A DNA stretch of 64,000 bases from Polyangiaceae bacterium (lineage in GTDB: Bacteria > Myxococcota_A > Polyangia > Polyangiales > Polyangiaceae). Made by a program: the position numbers and the translations under genes. The notes beneath the pieces are model-generated. The model saw only the letters and a list, made by a program, of their open reading frames with translations. It did not search any database and had not been told where the DNA came from. Shown here piece after piece: positions 1 to 8,341 of this stretch; the first letter of the stretch is position 1, and the number at the start of each line of letters is the position of its first letter. The stretch spans positions 62,001 through 126,000 of the forward strand of contig JAICTZ010000009.1 of assembly GCA_025936115.1 (NCBI GenBank), in the 5' to 3' direction.

Positions 1-447
1 GACCTCGGCATCCGGCTGTCGTTCCAGACGCCGGCGCTCAAGGCCTACGACCTCAAGGGCTGGAGCTTCAACCCGGGCGTGCCCATCCTGTACCGTAACG
101 GCGCCTTCCGGCTCGACGCCGCCGTGCTCGTTCCGATCGCGACGAGCGATGGGGCGGTCGGTGTGAACGTTCCCGTGCGCGCGAGCGTCAGCATCACACC
201 GCGCTTTTTCGCGGGCATCGAGAGCGGCGCGTTCGATTCGCACGTCGGAGAGCCGCAGAACTTCACGCTGCCGCTCGGCGCGCTCGCCGGCTACACCGAG
301 CTCTTCGGCAGCAAAGTCGTAGATTTCACCGCCACGTTCGGCTGGGACGACTTCTGGCGTCCGTCACCGCCGCCGGGACGCGACCACGTGGAGATCAAAG
401 ATTACCGCGTGGGCTTCGGCCTGGTTTATCACACGCTCGTGCGCTGA
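1..447 (+). CDS. Hypothetical protein, C-terminal part (possible envelope beta-rich protein)
   Basis: The reading frame is open from the first base of the window and ends at TGA 445-447, so only the last 148 residues are present and the start lies upstream. The visible part alternates short hydrophobic and polar stretches, with many Gly and aromatic residues and no membrane helix. It ends in alternating residues (GFGLVYHTLVR), which fits a beta-sheet or outer-membrane barrel protein. No catalytic motif is recognisable. It converges on the sulfotransferase gene with a 27-bp gap. The barrel assignment is inference; the family is not recognised. Confidence 0.6.
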   Translation, partial: DLGIRLSFQTPALKAYDLKGWSFNPGVPILYRNGAFRLDAAVLVPIATSDGAVGVNVPVRASVSITPRFFAGIESGAFDSHVGEPQNFTLPLGALAGYTELFGSKVVDFTATFGWDDFWRPSPPPGRDHVEIKDYRVGFGLVYHTLVR

Positions 448-474
448 AACACCGAGCGCACCCTCGCAAGCTGC

Positions 475-1629
475 TCAGGCTCCGGCGCTCGCCGCCGCGG
501 TTACGGCGTCGGTCACTCTCTGCCAATGCTCGCCGAGGCCCGCGCGCAAGTCACGCTCGGTGAGCCCGAACTCCGAGAGGTCGTAGCGGTGCCGGCTCTT
601 GAAGCGGCGAGCCTCGCCGGCTGCGTGCTCGAGGCGCGCGCGGTACGCCGCAGACAGCGGGAAACCGAACGCCGCGTAAATGCGCTCGACGGTGGCGACC
701 GGATCGTCGATCAGCGATTCGTAACGCACCTGGACCCAGCGGTCGGACGGTCGCTTGCGTCCTTCGTCGCACAGCATGCGGTAGTGCTGGAGAAACATGT
801 CGGCGAGCGCGCGGGTCGCCGGTGAATCGGCGGCGATGTGCGGCGAGTGGCTCTGCCACATGGCGTAAAACATGCTGACGGCCGAAGGGATCGCTTCGCG
901 TGGATCGCGCACGACGTGCACGTACCGTGCCGAGGGGAAGGCGCGATCGGAAACCGTGAGGCGGCTCGGCAAGAGGACGTTCTTGATGAGCGGCGTGCGG
1001 CCGTCACCCTGGAGGTAGATCCAACGCCGCACCGTCTCTCGGTAGTCTTCGGCGACGCGCCGCACCGCTCGGCCGCCGAGACGACCGATCTCGACGAACT
1101 CGGGCAGCTCGCGCACGAAGGGAAACAGGAGGTAGAGCGCCGGGCTCGTGAGGCTCGAAACGAACAGGTTTTCGTCCTCCTCGGCCGAGCGCAAGCTCAC
1201 GCGATGGATCGCTTCCCAATCGGTGAACATACGCCTGTCGATCGCGTCCGTGAGCCGGCCGAAGAGGCGTCCCGTGCTTGCGTCGAGCTCGGCCGCGCCC
1301 TCGAGCACGCGCTCGAGCGTGATGGACGGCAAGATCGTCTGGTAGAGCTTGCAGCTGAAGAACCGCTCCTCATCGAGCTCGAGCAGGTGGTGCAGGTACG
1401 TCGTGCCCGAGCGCGGCGTGGCGATTACAAACAGCGGGGCTGGAACGGGCAGCGCGCTGAACTCCGGATACGCGAGGCGATCGAGAGCGCGAGCGAGCGC
1501 GACGACCGGGCCGAGCGTCACCTGTGCGAAGCCGAAGCCCGCGGCATAGAAGCAGCGCCGGAAGCTGAACGGCTTGCGAAAGAGCGCTCGACGGACGAGC
1601 CAGCCGAGGGTGCGCGCGTGCACGTACAT
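475..1629 (-). CDS. Sulfotransferase family protein
   Basis: A 384-residue protein expected to transfer a sulfuryl group from PAPS to an alcohol or amine acceptor. The 5'-phosphosulfate-binding loop is visible as TPRSGTTYLH (residues 71-80). A second motif, ARYVHVVRDPREAIPSAVS, matches the 3'-phosphate-binding Arg/Ser region. Length and motif order fit the PF13469-type sulfotransferases common in myxobacteria. No signal peptide is seen, so it is probably cytoplasmic or membrane-associated. It is transcribed away from the sterol island, with about 220 bp of shared upstream DNA (1630-1852). A sterol or lipid acceptor is therefore conceivable, but nothing in the sequence shows the substrate. Confidence 0.85.
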   Translation of the reverse strand: MYVHARTLGWLVRRALFRKPFSFRRCFYAAGFGFAQVTLGPVVALARALDRLAYPEFSALPVPAPLFVIATPRSGTTYLHHLLELDEERFFSCKLYQTILPSITLERVLEGAAELDASTGRLFGRLTDAIDRRMFTDWEAIHRVSLRSAEEDENLFVSSLTSPALYLLFPFVRELPEFVEIGRLGGRAVRRVAEDYRETVRRWIYLQGDGRTPLIKNVLLPSRLTVSDRAFPSARYVHVVRDPREAIPSAVSMFYAMWQSHSPHIAADSPATRALADMFLQHYRMLCDEGRKRPSDRWVQVRYESLIDDPVATVERIYAAFGFPLSAAYRARLEHAAGEARRFKSRHRYDLSEFGLTERDLRAGLGEHWQRVTDAVTAAASAGA

Positions 1630-1852
1630 GGCTACAAACGCCCGGCTAGCGAGCGCCGCGGAGCCGCAGTCGTTCCGTACGACCCGACTTTCGCGGAAAA
1701 TGTCGCGCCATTGTTGAGTGGGTGTCGCTCACGAATGCCTCGCGGGAGTAGAAGGGAATGAAACCGAGTTTTGCTAGCAACCAGAGCGAAACCGTGAGAC
1801 ATAGCGCGACAGCAGTAGTTTCTCCGCAGCCGCGATGAGGGTTTAGATCGCA

Positions 1853-2977
1853 GTGAGCAGAAAGAGAAAGGCAATCGTCGTCGGTGCCGGGCCTTCCGGC
1901 TCAGCGGCCGCCATGGCGCTCGCGGGTTCCGGGTACGCAGAATGCCTGCTCTTGGAGCGGAAGTCGCTCCCGCGCACGAAAGCGTGCGGCAGCGGCCTTT
2001 CGCCTTGGACCCTCACGTACCTCGACCGTCTCGGGGTCGGCGCTGAAGTGAGAAAGCGCGCCTTCCGCATCGACGGTGCCATCATCGCGGGCGTCGATGG
2101 CGCGGGCGTGGAGCTGCGCGGTGATCACGAGACGGCGATTTTGCTGCGGAGTGAATTCGACGAGCTACTCGCGCGTGAAGCGGAACGGCGCGGCGCCCGT
2201 CTTCAGGAGGGTTGCACCGTCCGTCGCATCGAGAGCCGAAACGGGCAGGTCGCCGTGGAGACGAACAACGGCACGTTCGAAGCCGACGTGGTCGTCGACT
2301 GTACGGGCGCGACCGGCGGCTTCGATCGCGAACGACGGCACACCGACTCGTCGGCCGGCGGCACGACGCTGCACACCATCATGGCTTGGTACGAGGGAAT
2401 GGAGGGCTGCTCGGACGTGGTCGAGCTGTTCTTCGATCGCGAGCTGAAGCCCCACTACGGCTGGGTCTTCCCCGAGACCTCGCGTCGTGTAAACGTCGGG
2501 CTCTGTTTCTTGCCAGGACCCCAGCAGCCGAACGCCCGCGAACACTTTCAGGGCTTTTTGGAGCGTCGGCTCCAGCACCGGCTCCGTCGCGCCGACCAGC
2601 TCGGCAAATGGATCGGGCACCCCGTCAACGTCAGCGCCATGCCTCGCAAGCTCGCGGCACCGGGAGTGCTCCGGGCGGGCGAGGCCGGCTGGCTCGCCGA
2701 TTTCGCGACCGCGGAGGGCATCTATCATGCGCTCGTGAGCGGACACCTGGCCGGGACGCACTTGGCCGAGCTCGCGGCGGGCGACTGGCGGAACGACCTC
2801 GACGGCACCAGGTACCAGGCCAAGGTCGCCAAAGCGCTGGGCCCGCGCATGCTCGGCGGCCGGGTACTCATGAGCGCGCTCAAAAGTCCTGCCCTCGACC
2901 TGGCCTTGCGATTGCGCTCGCTACGAGCCACCCGCGAGGTGCTCAAGCGCGCCTTCAGCGGACTCTATCACGGGTGA
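1853..2977 (+). CDS. Geranylgeranyl reductase family FAD-dependent oxidoreductase
   Basis: A 374-residue flavoprotein. The N-terminal Rossmann motif GAGPSG is at residues 11-16, with acidic E35 at the end of beta-2. It is followed by the PRTKACGSGLSP segment (40-51), whose Cys-Gly-x-Gly signature is typical of the geranylgeranyl reductase family, enzymes that reduce isoprenoid double bonds. A second FAD motif near residue 285 reads AGEAGWLADFATAEGIYHAL, with a Glu where many relatives have Asp. The GTG start lies only 4 bp upstream of where its operon neighbours begin to overlap: the squalene-epoxidase-like gene follows after 4 bp. As first gene of the sterol operon it could reduce a sterol side-chain or ring double bond, or another isoprenoid such as menaquinone. 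The family assignment is strong; the substrate is inference. Confidence 0.85.
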   Translation: MSRKRKAIVVGAGPSGSAAAMALAGSGYAECLLLERKSLPRTKACGSGLSPWTLTYLDRLGVGAEVRKRAFRIDGAIIAGVDGAGVELRGDHETAILLRSEFDELLAREAERRGARLQEGCTVRRIESRNGQVAVETNNGTFEADVVVDCTGATGGFDRERRHTDSSAGGTTLHTIMAWYEGMEGCSDVVELFFDRELKPHYGWVFPETSRRVNVGLCFLPGPQQPNAREHFQGFLERRLQHRLRRADQLGKWIGHPVNVSAMPRKLAAPGVLRAGEAGWLADFATAEGIYHALVSGHLAGTHLAELAAGDWRNDLDGTRYQAKVAKALGPRMLGGRVLMSALKSPALDLALRLRSLRATREVLKRAFSGLYHG

Positions 2978-2981
2978 GAGC

Positions 2982-4367
2982 ATGCTGACGCCGGTGAACG
3001 AATCCGCTCACGTCGACGTGGCCATCGTCGGTGCGGGGCCCACGGGGGCCACGGCGGCGCTTGCTTTCGCGCGACGCGGAGCACGCGTCGCGCTCATCGA
3101 GGGGCACCCGGACGCGGCGCAGCGCTTCGCGGGCGAATGGCTGCATCCCCCGGGAGTGCGCACGCTGCGTTCGCTCGGCATCGACGTGCAAGCGCTCGCG
3201 GCGCGGCAGGGGCACGGCTTCGCTATCTTCGGCGGCGATGGGGAAGATCCCGTGTGCCTGCCGTACGACAGCGGGTGCTCCATTGCCCGCGTTCACGAGG
3301 AGCTCGTGTTCCACTTGCGCGAGCAGGCGTGCGGGAACTCGCTCGTGCAGTACTTGCCGCACCATGTCTTCAGCGCGCTCGAGGGCAACACCTTGCAGCT
3401 CCTCGATCGCTCCCATGATCGTCGCGTATCGCTGCGGGCCGAGCGCATCATCGGCGCCGACGGCCGCGGTTCGAAGGTGCGCGCCGCCCTCGGAGGCCCT
3501 CTGGAAAGCGAGCAGCTCTCCTACATGGCGGGGCTCGAGCTCGAGGACGCGCCGCTCCCGTTCGAGGGCCTCGGACATGTCTTTCTCGGCGGCCCAGGCC
3601 CCGCGTTGCTCTACCGCATCGACGAGCGACGCGTCCGCGCGTGCCTCGACATTCCCGTCGCCTGCCCCACGAGCGCCCGGCGGAGCGAAGCGGTGTACGC
3701 AGCGTTTCGCAGCGCCCTCCCCGCTCAGCTCGAGCCGTCGCTGCGCCGGGCCGTGGCGAAGCCCTTCGCCTGGGCATCGACGGGCGTGCGGACGCGGACG
3801 TTCTACGGCCGCGACAAGGCGTGGCTCGCCGGCGACGCGATCGGACACGTTCACCCCTTGAGCGGCGTCGGTATTACCCTCGGGGTGATGGACGCCGAAG
3901 CGGCCTCGCGCACGACGAGCCTCGAGGAGTACCGGCGCGAGCGCGACGCCCACGTCGCCGAGATGCTCGCGAGCGTGCTCTACCTGGCGTTTTCGCGCAC
4001 GGACGCGAGCGCGCTCAGGATCCGTCGCGGCGTGCTGCGCATGCTGCGCTCGAGCGCGGCCGAACGCCGCCGCACCATGCGCCTGCTCACGGGCGAGGAT
4101 CGCGCGAGCACGAGCTTCGCCGACGCGTTCCTGCACGCGACCGGGCACGTGGTGCTCACGGGCGCCGAGAGCGCCGTCGCGCGCCGACAATCTTGGTCCG
4201 AGTGGGCACGACAGCTCCGCGTGGACGTAGGCTGGCTGAAATGGCCGCTGCACGCGTGGGCGCCGGCGCTCGGCGCCATTTCCCGGCGTGGCGCCGGATC
4301 ACGGCCGAGCGTCGCCGCTCCCACGCGCTCGGCCAAAACGACGAATGAGTGGAGGTCATTGTCTTGA
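2982..4367 (+). CDS. FAD-dependent monooxygenase, probable squalene monooxygenase (epoxidase)
   Basis: A 461-residue class A flavoprotein monooxygenase. GAGPTG (residues 17-22) binds ADP of FAD. The DG motif is GADGRGSKVR (D160-G161). The GD motif is AGDAIGHVHPLSGVGITLG around D285, resembling the GDAxxxxHPLxGxG signature of squalene epoxidases and UbiH-type enzymes. It lies between the reductase gene and squalene synthase, overlaps the latter by 4 nt (TTGA), and is followed by an oxidosqualene cyclase, which needs 2,3-oxidosqualene. Context therefore makes squalene epoxidation the likely role. By sequence alone it could be another aromatic or polyprenyl hydroxylase. No clear N-terminal membrane anchor is visible, so association may be peripheral. 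Confidence 0.75.
   Translation: MLTPVNESAHVDVAIVGAGPTGATAALAFARRGARVALIEGHPDAAQRFAGEWLHPPGVRTLRSLGIDVQALAARQGHGFAIFGGDGEDPVCLPYDSGCSIARVHEELVFHLREQACGNSLVQYLPHHVFSALEGNTLQLLDRSHDRRVSLRAERIIGADGRGSKVRAALGGPLESEQLSYMAGLELEDAPLPFEGLGHVFLGGPGPALLYRIDERRVRACLDIPVACPTSARRSEAVYAAFRSALPAQLEPSLRRAVAKPFAWASTGVRTRTFYGRDKAWLAGDAIGHVHPLSGVGITLGVMDAEAASRTTSLEEYRRERDAHVAEMLASVLYLAFSRTDASALRIRRGVLRMLRSSAAERRRTMRLLTGEDRASTSFADAFLHATGHVVLTGAESAVARRQSWSEWARQLRVDVGWLKWPLHAWAPALGAISRRGAGSRPSVAAPTRSAKTTNEWRSLS
4351..4355 (+). promoter_or_regulatory. Shine-Dalgarno site deciding a TTG start
   Basis: GGAGG ends 8 nt before TTG at 4364. An in-frame GTG at 4349 lies upstream of this site, so translation of the squalene synthase gene most likely begins at TTG 4364, within the TTGA overlap with the preceding stop codon. 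Confidence 0.55.
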
Positions 4368-5455
4368 ACGCCTTGCTTCAAGAAGACTGGTCGTACTGTG
4401 AGCGAGCATTGGTGGATGTCTCGCGCACCTTCTCGAAGCCGATCGAGCTCTTGCCGGAGTCGCTGCGCGTCGCGCTCACGATCGGCTATTTGCTCTGTCG
4501 CATCGTCGATACGGTGGAAGATTATCCGCCGCTCGATGGGCGCGAGCGCGACGAGCTCTTCAGCTCGTTCATCGACGTGCTCGACGGTCATGCCGCGCCG
4601 GAAGCCTTCTCGAAGGCGTTCGCCGACGTCGCCGTCGAAGACGCGGAGATCCGCTTGGCTCGCGCGCTCCCGCGCGTGATGCGCGTGTTCGAGAGTCAGG
4701 CTGCTTCGACGCGCCGCTCGACCGTGGCATGGGTGTCGGAGATGGCGAACGGCATGCGCCTCTACTGCCGGCGCGATCGACCAGGCACGCTCACGACGCT
4801 CAGCACGTACGCTGACCTCGAGCGCTACTGCTACTTCGTGGCCGGCACCGTTGGGCACCTCATCACCGATCTGTTCTGTGATTTCATGCAGGCGACCTCC
4901 GGCACCCTCGAGCACGAGCTCCGCGCGCGCGCCGAGTCGTTCGGCGTCGGTCTGCAGATGGTCAACATCCTGAAGGACGTGACGGAGGACTTCGCGCGCA
5001 AACGCTGCTACGTCCCGCGTCAGCTCTGCCGGGCCGAGGGTATCGCCCCCGAGCGGCTGCTCGCCCCCGACCAGCGCCGGCAGGCGCACCGCGCGCTCGT
5101 GCCGATGTTCGAAGGCGCCGGCAAGCACCTCGATGACGCGCTCGAGTACACGCTGCTCATCCCGCCGGAATGGGTGCAGCTGCGCCTGTTCTGCCTGCTG
5201 CCGCTCTGGATGGCGCAAAAGACGCTGATCCTCGCCGTGGGCAACGACGCCGTGCTCCTCCCGGAGCGCCCCGTGAAGATCTCGCGCGACGCCGTGGACG
5301 AGATCATCGAGGACTGCCTGCGGCACGCGAACGACGACGCTGCCTTGCGCCGCCGTTACGCCACCGTCGCAACCCAGTTCCGCGAGCGCCTGGCCGCCGT
5401 ACCCGCCGGCTCGCGGCCGTACGCTGCGCCCAACGGGGGGCATGCTCGGGTCTGA
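4364..5455 (+). CDS. Squalene/phytoene synthase family protein, probable squalene synthase
   Basis: About 363 residues from TTG 4364 (GTG 4349 would add five). It joins two farnesyl diphosphates to squalene. Both Mg-diphosphate-binding Asp-rich motifs are visible: DTVED (residues 49-53, in LCRIVDTVEDYPPL) and NILKDVTEDFARKRCYVP (D205 and D209). The second resembles the NxxxD-xxxD motif of eukaryote-type squalene synthases. The gene overlaps its upstream neighbour by 4 nt and the cyclase downstream by 14 nt, so the four genes are probably one transcript. Supplying squalene to the adjacent epoxidase and cyclase is the straightforward reading. A phytoene synthase role is less likely because no carotenoid genes are nearby. 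Confidence 0.88.
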   Translation: MNALLQEDWSYCERALVDVSRTFSKPIELLPESLRVALTIGYLLCRIVDTVEDYPPLDGRERDELFSSFIDVLDGHAAPEAFSKAFADVAVEDAEIRLARALPRVMRVFESQAASTRRSTVAWVSEMANGMRLYCRRDRPGTLTTLSTYADLERYCYFVAGTVGHLITDLFCDFMQATSGTLEHELRARAESFGVGLQMVNILKDVTEDFARKRCYVPRQLCRAEGIAPERLLAPDQRRQAHRALVPMFEGAGKHLDDALEYTLLIPPEWVQLRLFCLLPLWMAQKTLILAVGNDAVLLPERPVKISRDAVDEIIEDCLRHANDDAALRRRYATVATQFRERLAAVPAGSRPYAAPNGGHARV

Positions 5456-7475
5456 GCGCACGAACGGGGAGCGAACCGACACGCGCGAAGCTAGGCCGGG
5501 CCGTCTCGATCTGCTCGAGCGCGGACTTCTGCATCTCTCGCGCACGCAGCACGCGGACGGCTCGTGGCACGGCGACTACGGCGGCCCGATGTTCCTCTTG
5601 CCGCTCTACATCGCCACCTGCCGCGTGACCGGGCTCGAGCTCGAGCCCGCCGTGCGGCAGGAAATGCTGCGCTACCTGAAGGCGCATCAGAACGCCGACG
5701 GCGGCTTCGGTCTGCACATCGAGGCAAAGAGCTCGGTGTTCACGACCTCGCTCAATTACGTCGGCGCCCGGCTGCTCGGTGAGCCTGCCTCGGCCGAGTG
5801 GCTCGCGCGCGCGCGCACGTGGCTCCACGAGCACGGCGGCCCCACGCGCTCGTCGTCGTGGGGCAAGTACTTCCTCGCGGTGCTCGGCCTGTACGACTAC
5901 CGCGGCCTCAATCCCGTGCTGCCCGAGCTTTGGCTCTTGCCGACACAGGCGCCGATCCATCCGAGCCGGCTCTGGTGCCACTGCCGGATGGTGTACTTAC
6001 CCCTCTCGTACCTGTACGGGCGGCGAGCCGCGGCGCCCGTGACGGACACGATTCGCGAGCTCCGCGCCGAGCTCTATCCCGAAGGCTACGCGCGTGTCGA
6101 TTGGGAGGCGGCGCGTTCGAGCCTCGCGCCGACCGATCGGCTGACCACCCGCTCCGCCCTGCTCGACGCGGGCAACGAGCTCTTGCTCCGCGCTGAGCGG
6201 CGCATGCCGGGGCTCTTGCGCAAGCGCGCACTCGCGTACGTGCTCGATCAAATCCGGCGCGAAGACGAGAACACCGATTACATCTGCATCGGCCCGATCA
6301 ACAAGCTCTTGCACGTACTCGTCTGGCACTTCGAAGCACCCGGCGGGCGCGAAGCGCGAGCCCACGCACGCCGTCTCCCCGAGTACCTCTATCAGGCGCC
6401 CGATGGCGTCAAAATGAACGGGTACAATAACTCCCGCCTGTGGGACACGACGTTCGCGGCGCAAGCCGTGGCGCGCGCCCCCGAGACCGAGCTCACGCGA
6501 GGAATACTCGCGCGCGCGTTTACGTACATCGAGCAGAACCAAGTGCTCACCGACGTGCGCGAGCCCGATCGCTGCTTCCGGCATGCCTCGAAAGGCGGCT
6601 GGCCCTTCTCCGATCGCGCGCACGGCTGGCCGATCAGCGATTGTACGGCCGAGGGGCTCAAAGCCTGCCTGGCGATCGAGGCGGCGACGGGCCGAGCCCT
6701 CGAGCGCTCGCGCCTCGACGACGCGGTCGAGCTCATGCTCTCGCTGCAAAACGAGGACGGGGGCTGGGCGACCTACGAGCTGACGCGCGGGCCCGCCTGG
6801 CTCGAGCTCTTGAACGCGTCGGATTGCTTCCGCGAAATCATGATCGACTACTCGTACGTCGAGTGCACCTCGGCGTGCATGCAAGCGCTCGCGGCGTACC
6901 GCACGCGCTTCGGCGGCGGCAGGTTTGCGTCCCGCATTCACGCGTCGATCGTGCGAGGTCGCCGTTTCCTCGAGCAGGCGCAACGCGTCGACGGCTCTTG
7001 GGAAGGATCGTGGGGCGTCTGCTTCACGTACGGCACGTGGTTCGGCGTCCTCGGGCTCAAGGCCGCGGGCGCCTCCGATGAAGCGCCGGAGCTTGCGCGC
7101 GCCTGCGAGTTCTTGCGCGCACACCAGCGGCAGGACGGCTCCTGGGGCGAGTCCGTCGAAAGCTGCGCGCGACGCCACTACGTGCCGACCGCCGAAGGAC
7201 AAGCCGTGATGACGGCGTGGGCGACGCTGGCGCTGATCGCGGCCGGTCGCGGTACGAGCAGCGAAGTCGCGCGCGCGGTCGATTTTTTGAGTCGCCGGCA
7301 GCGGGCGGACGGCAGCTACGCGGACGAAAAGCTCGCGGGCGTCTTCAACAAGACGTGCGGCATCCAGTACGACAACTACCTGAAGATCTTCCCCTTCTGG
7401 GCGCTGGTCGAAGCAGAACGCGTTCAGCAGACGCCCTCCGTGACGCGCGCGCGTGAGGAGGCGCGACCGGGATGA
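5442..7475 (+). CDS. Oxidosqualene cyclase, cycloartenol synthase type
   Basis: A 677-residue terpene cyclase that folds 2,3-oxidosqualene into a tetracyclic sterol. The catalytic motif is DCTAE (D400-E404), as in oxidosqualene cyclases, and not the DxDD motif of squalene-hopene cyclases. C401 and C475 (in YVECTSA) correspond to the two Cys residues that hydrogen-bond the catalytic Asp in human lanosterol synthase. QW-type repeats occur at both ends (for example QNADGGFG, QNEDGGW, QRQDGSWGE). Y328 (MNGYNNS), H394 and I398 (HGWPISDCTAE) match Tyr410, His477 and Ile481 of Arabidopsis CAS1. Lanosterol synthases carry other residues there (Thr, Cys/Gln, Val), so cycloartenol is the predicted product. 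The enzyme is expected to be a monotopic membrane protein. Its end overlaps the next gene (ATGA). Confidence 0.93.
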   Translation: MLGSERTNGERTDTREARPGRLDLLERGLLHLSRTQHADGSWHGDYGGPMFLLPLYIATCRVTGLELEPAVRQEMLRYLKAHQNADGGFGLHIEAKSSVFTTSLNYVGARLLGEPASAEWLARARTWLHEHGGPTRSSSWGKYFLAVLGLYDYRGLNPVLPELWLLPTQAPIHPSRLWCHCRMVYLPLSYLYGRRAAAPVTDTIRELRAELYPEGYARVDWEAARSSLAPTDRLTTRSALLDAGNELLLRAERRMPGLLRKRALAYVLDQIRREDENTDYICIGPINKLLHVLVWHFEAPGGREARAHARRLPEYLYQAPDGVKMNGYNNSRLWDTTFAAQAVARAPETELTRGILARAFTYIEQNQVLTDVREPDRCFRHASKGGWPFSDRAHGWPISDCTAEGLKACLAIEAATGRALERSRLDDAVELMLSLQNEDGGWATYELTRGPAWLELLNASDCFREIMIDYSYVECTSACMQALAAYRTRFGGGRFASRIHASIVRGRRFLEQAQRVDGSWEGSWGVCFTYGTWFGVLGLKAAGASDEAPELARACEFLRAHQRQDGSWGESVESCARRHYVPTAEGQAVMTAWATLALIAAGRGTSSEVARAVDFLSRRQRADGSYADEKLAGVFNKTCGIQYDNYLKIFPFWALVEAERVQQTPSVTRAREEARPG

Positions 7476-8311
7476 CGCTCCGAAACGTCGTGAGTCGCCG
7501 CGCCGCCGTGGGGGTGCTCGCCACGGCGCTCGGGCTGTCACTGACGGCCGAGCTTGCGGCCGCCCCGGCGCCGCACGGCTTCGTCGTGCTGCGCGAATAC
7601 GGCACGGGAACGCCGAGCCGCGCCCAACCGTACCTCGACCAGCTGCTCGCCGTGGTCGCCAAGCAGAATCAATGGCCGAAGGTGTCGGGCCGCTACTTCG
7701 CCGAACGGGCGGCGGCGCTCGACTACGTCCACCAAGAAAAGCCGGACTTCGGCATCTTCTCGCTCTCCGCGTTCTTGAACCTCAAGAGCTCGCTCGGACT
7801 CAGCGTGATCGGGGAAGTGATATCGCCGAAAGCCGGCGGCACGAAGTACTACCTCGTGAGCAAGCGCGCGAGCGCCCTCGACGGCTGCAAGAGCCACCCG
7901 CTCGCGACGACTTTCGGCGCCGACGCGCCGTTCATCGAGCGCGTCGTCGGCCGCGGCGCGTTCAAGCTCGGCGACTTCACGCTCGTCGGAGCGCACCGTC
8001 CGCTCGAGCCGCTCAAGCAGGTCCTGCGCGACGAAGCCGAGTGCGCCCTGATCGACGACGCGCAGCTCGAAGCCGCGCGTCACATCGAGCAAGGCTCCGA
8101 GCTCAAGCCGGTGTGGCAGAGCGCGGAGCTTCCGGGCATGGCCGTCGTGAGCTTCGCGCGCGCTGACGCCGCGGCCGTCGCCTCCTTCAAACGCACGCTC
8201 GGCGGCCTGTGCAGCTCGGCAGCCGAGGCGTGCGCGACGGTCGGCATCCAGCAAATCAAGCCGGCTGGGGGCGAACGCTACCGCGCCGTCCTCGACGCGT
8301 ACGCGAAATAG
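7472..8311 (+). CDS. PhnD-type periplasmic substrate-binding protein, BstB-like
   Basis: A 279-residue exported protein. Residues 1-30 form a signal peptide with a twin Arg (SRRAAVG), then a hydrophobic stretch ending near AELAAAPAP. The mature part has the two-lobed phosphate/phosphonate-binding-protein pattern (VLREYGTGTPSRAQPYLDQL; LIDDAQLEAARHIEQ; MAVVSFARADAAAV). Start and preceding stop overlap as ATGA, placing it in the sterol operon. No ABC permease or ATPase gene is nearby, which argues against an ordinary phosphonate importer. In Methylococcus capsulatus the sterol-binding BstB belongs to this fold and is encoded beside sterol-modification genes; the same context here suggests a periplasmic sterol carrier. 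Two Cys pairs may form disulfides. The family call is good; the ligand is inference. Confidence 0.75.
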   Translation: MTLRNVVSRRAAVGVLATALGLSLTAELAAAPAPHGFVVLREYGTGTPSRAQPYLDQLLAVVAKQNQWPKVSGRYFAERAAALDYVHQEKPDFGIFSLSAFLNLKSSLGLSVIGEVISPKAGGTKYYLVSKRASALDGCKSHPLATTFGADAPFIERVVGRGAFKLGDFTLVGAHRPLEPLKQVLRDEAECALIDDAQLEAARHIEQGSELKPVWQSAELPGMAVVSFARADAAAVASFKRTLGGLCSSAAEACATVGIQQIKPAGGERYRAVLDAYAK

Positions 8312-8341
8312 CGTTAGTGCGCGGGCGACTCGCAGGACCTC

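Noticed and set aside
3980..5545. Long open frame on the minus strand opposite the epoxidase and squalene synthase genes
   Set aside because: It lies antisense to genes with clear family motifs, has Arg/Ala/Glu-rich composition and no recognisable domain; typical of high-GC shadow frames.
5442..7475. Squalene-hopene cyclase for the terpene cyclase
   Set aside because: The catalytic motif is DCTAE, not DxDD, and an epoxidase-like gene is in the operon, so oxidosqualene cyclase is the better call.
5997..7541. 514-codon minus-strand frame opposite the oxidosqualene cyclase
   Set aside because: Antisense shadow; the plus strand has DCTAE and QW motifs.
7472..8311. Phosphonate ABC import system
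   Set aside because: Only the binding protein is present; no permease, ATPase or phosphonate catabolism gene in the region.
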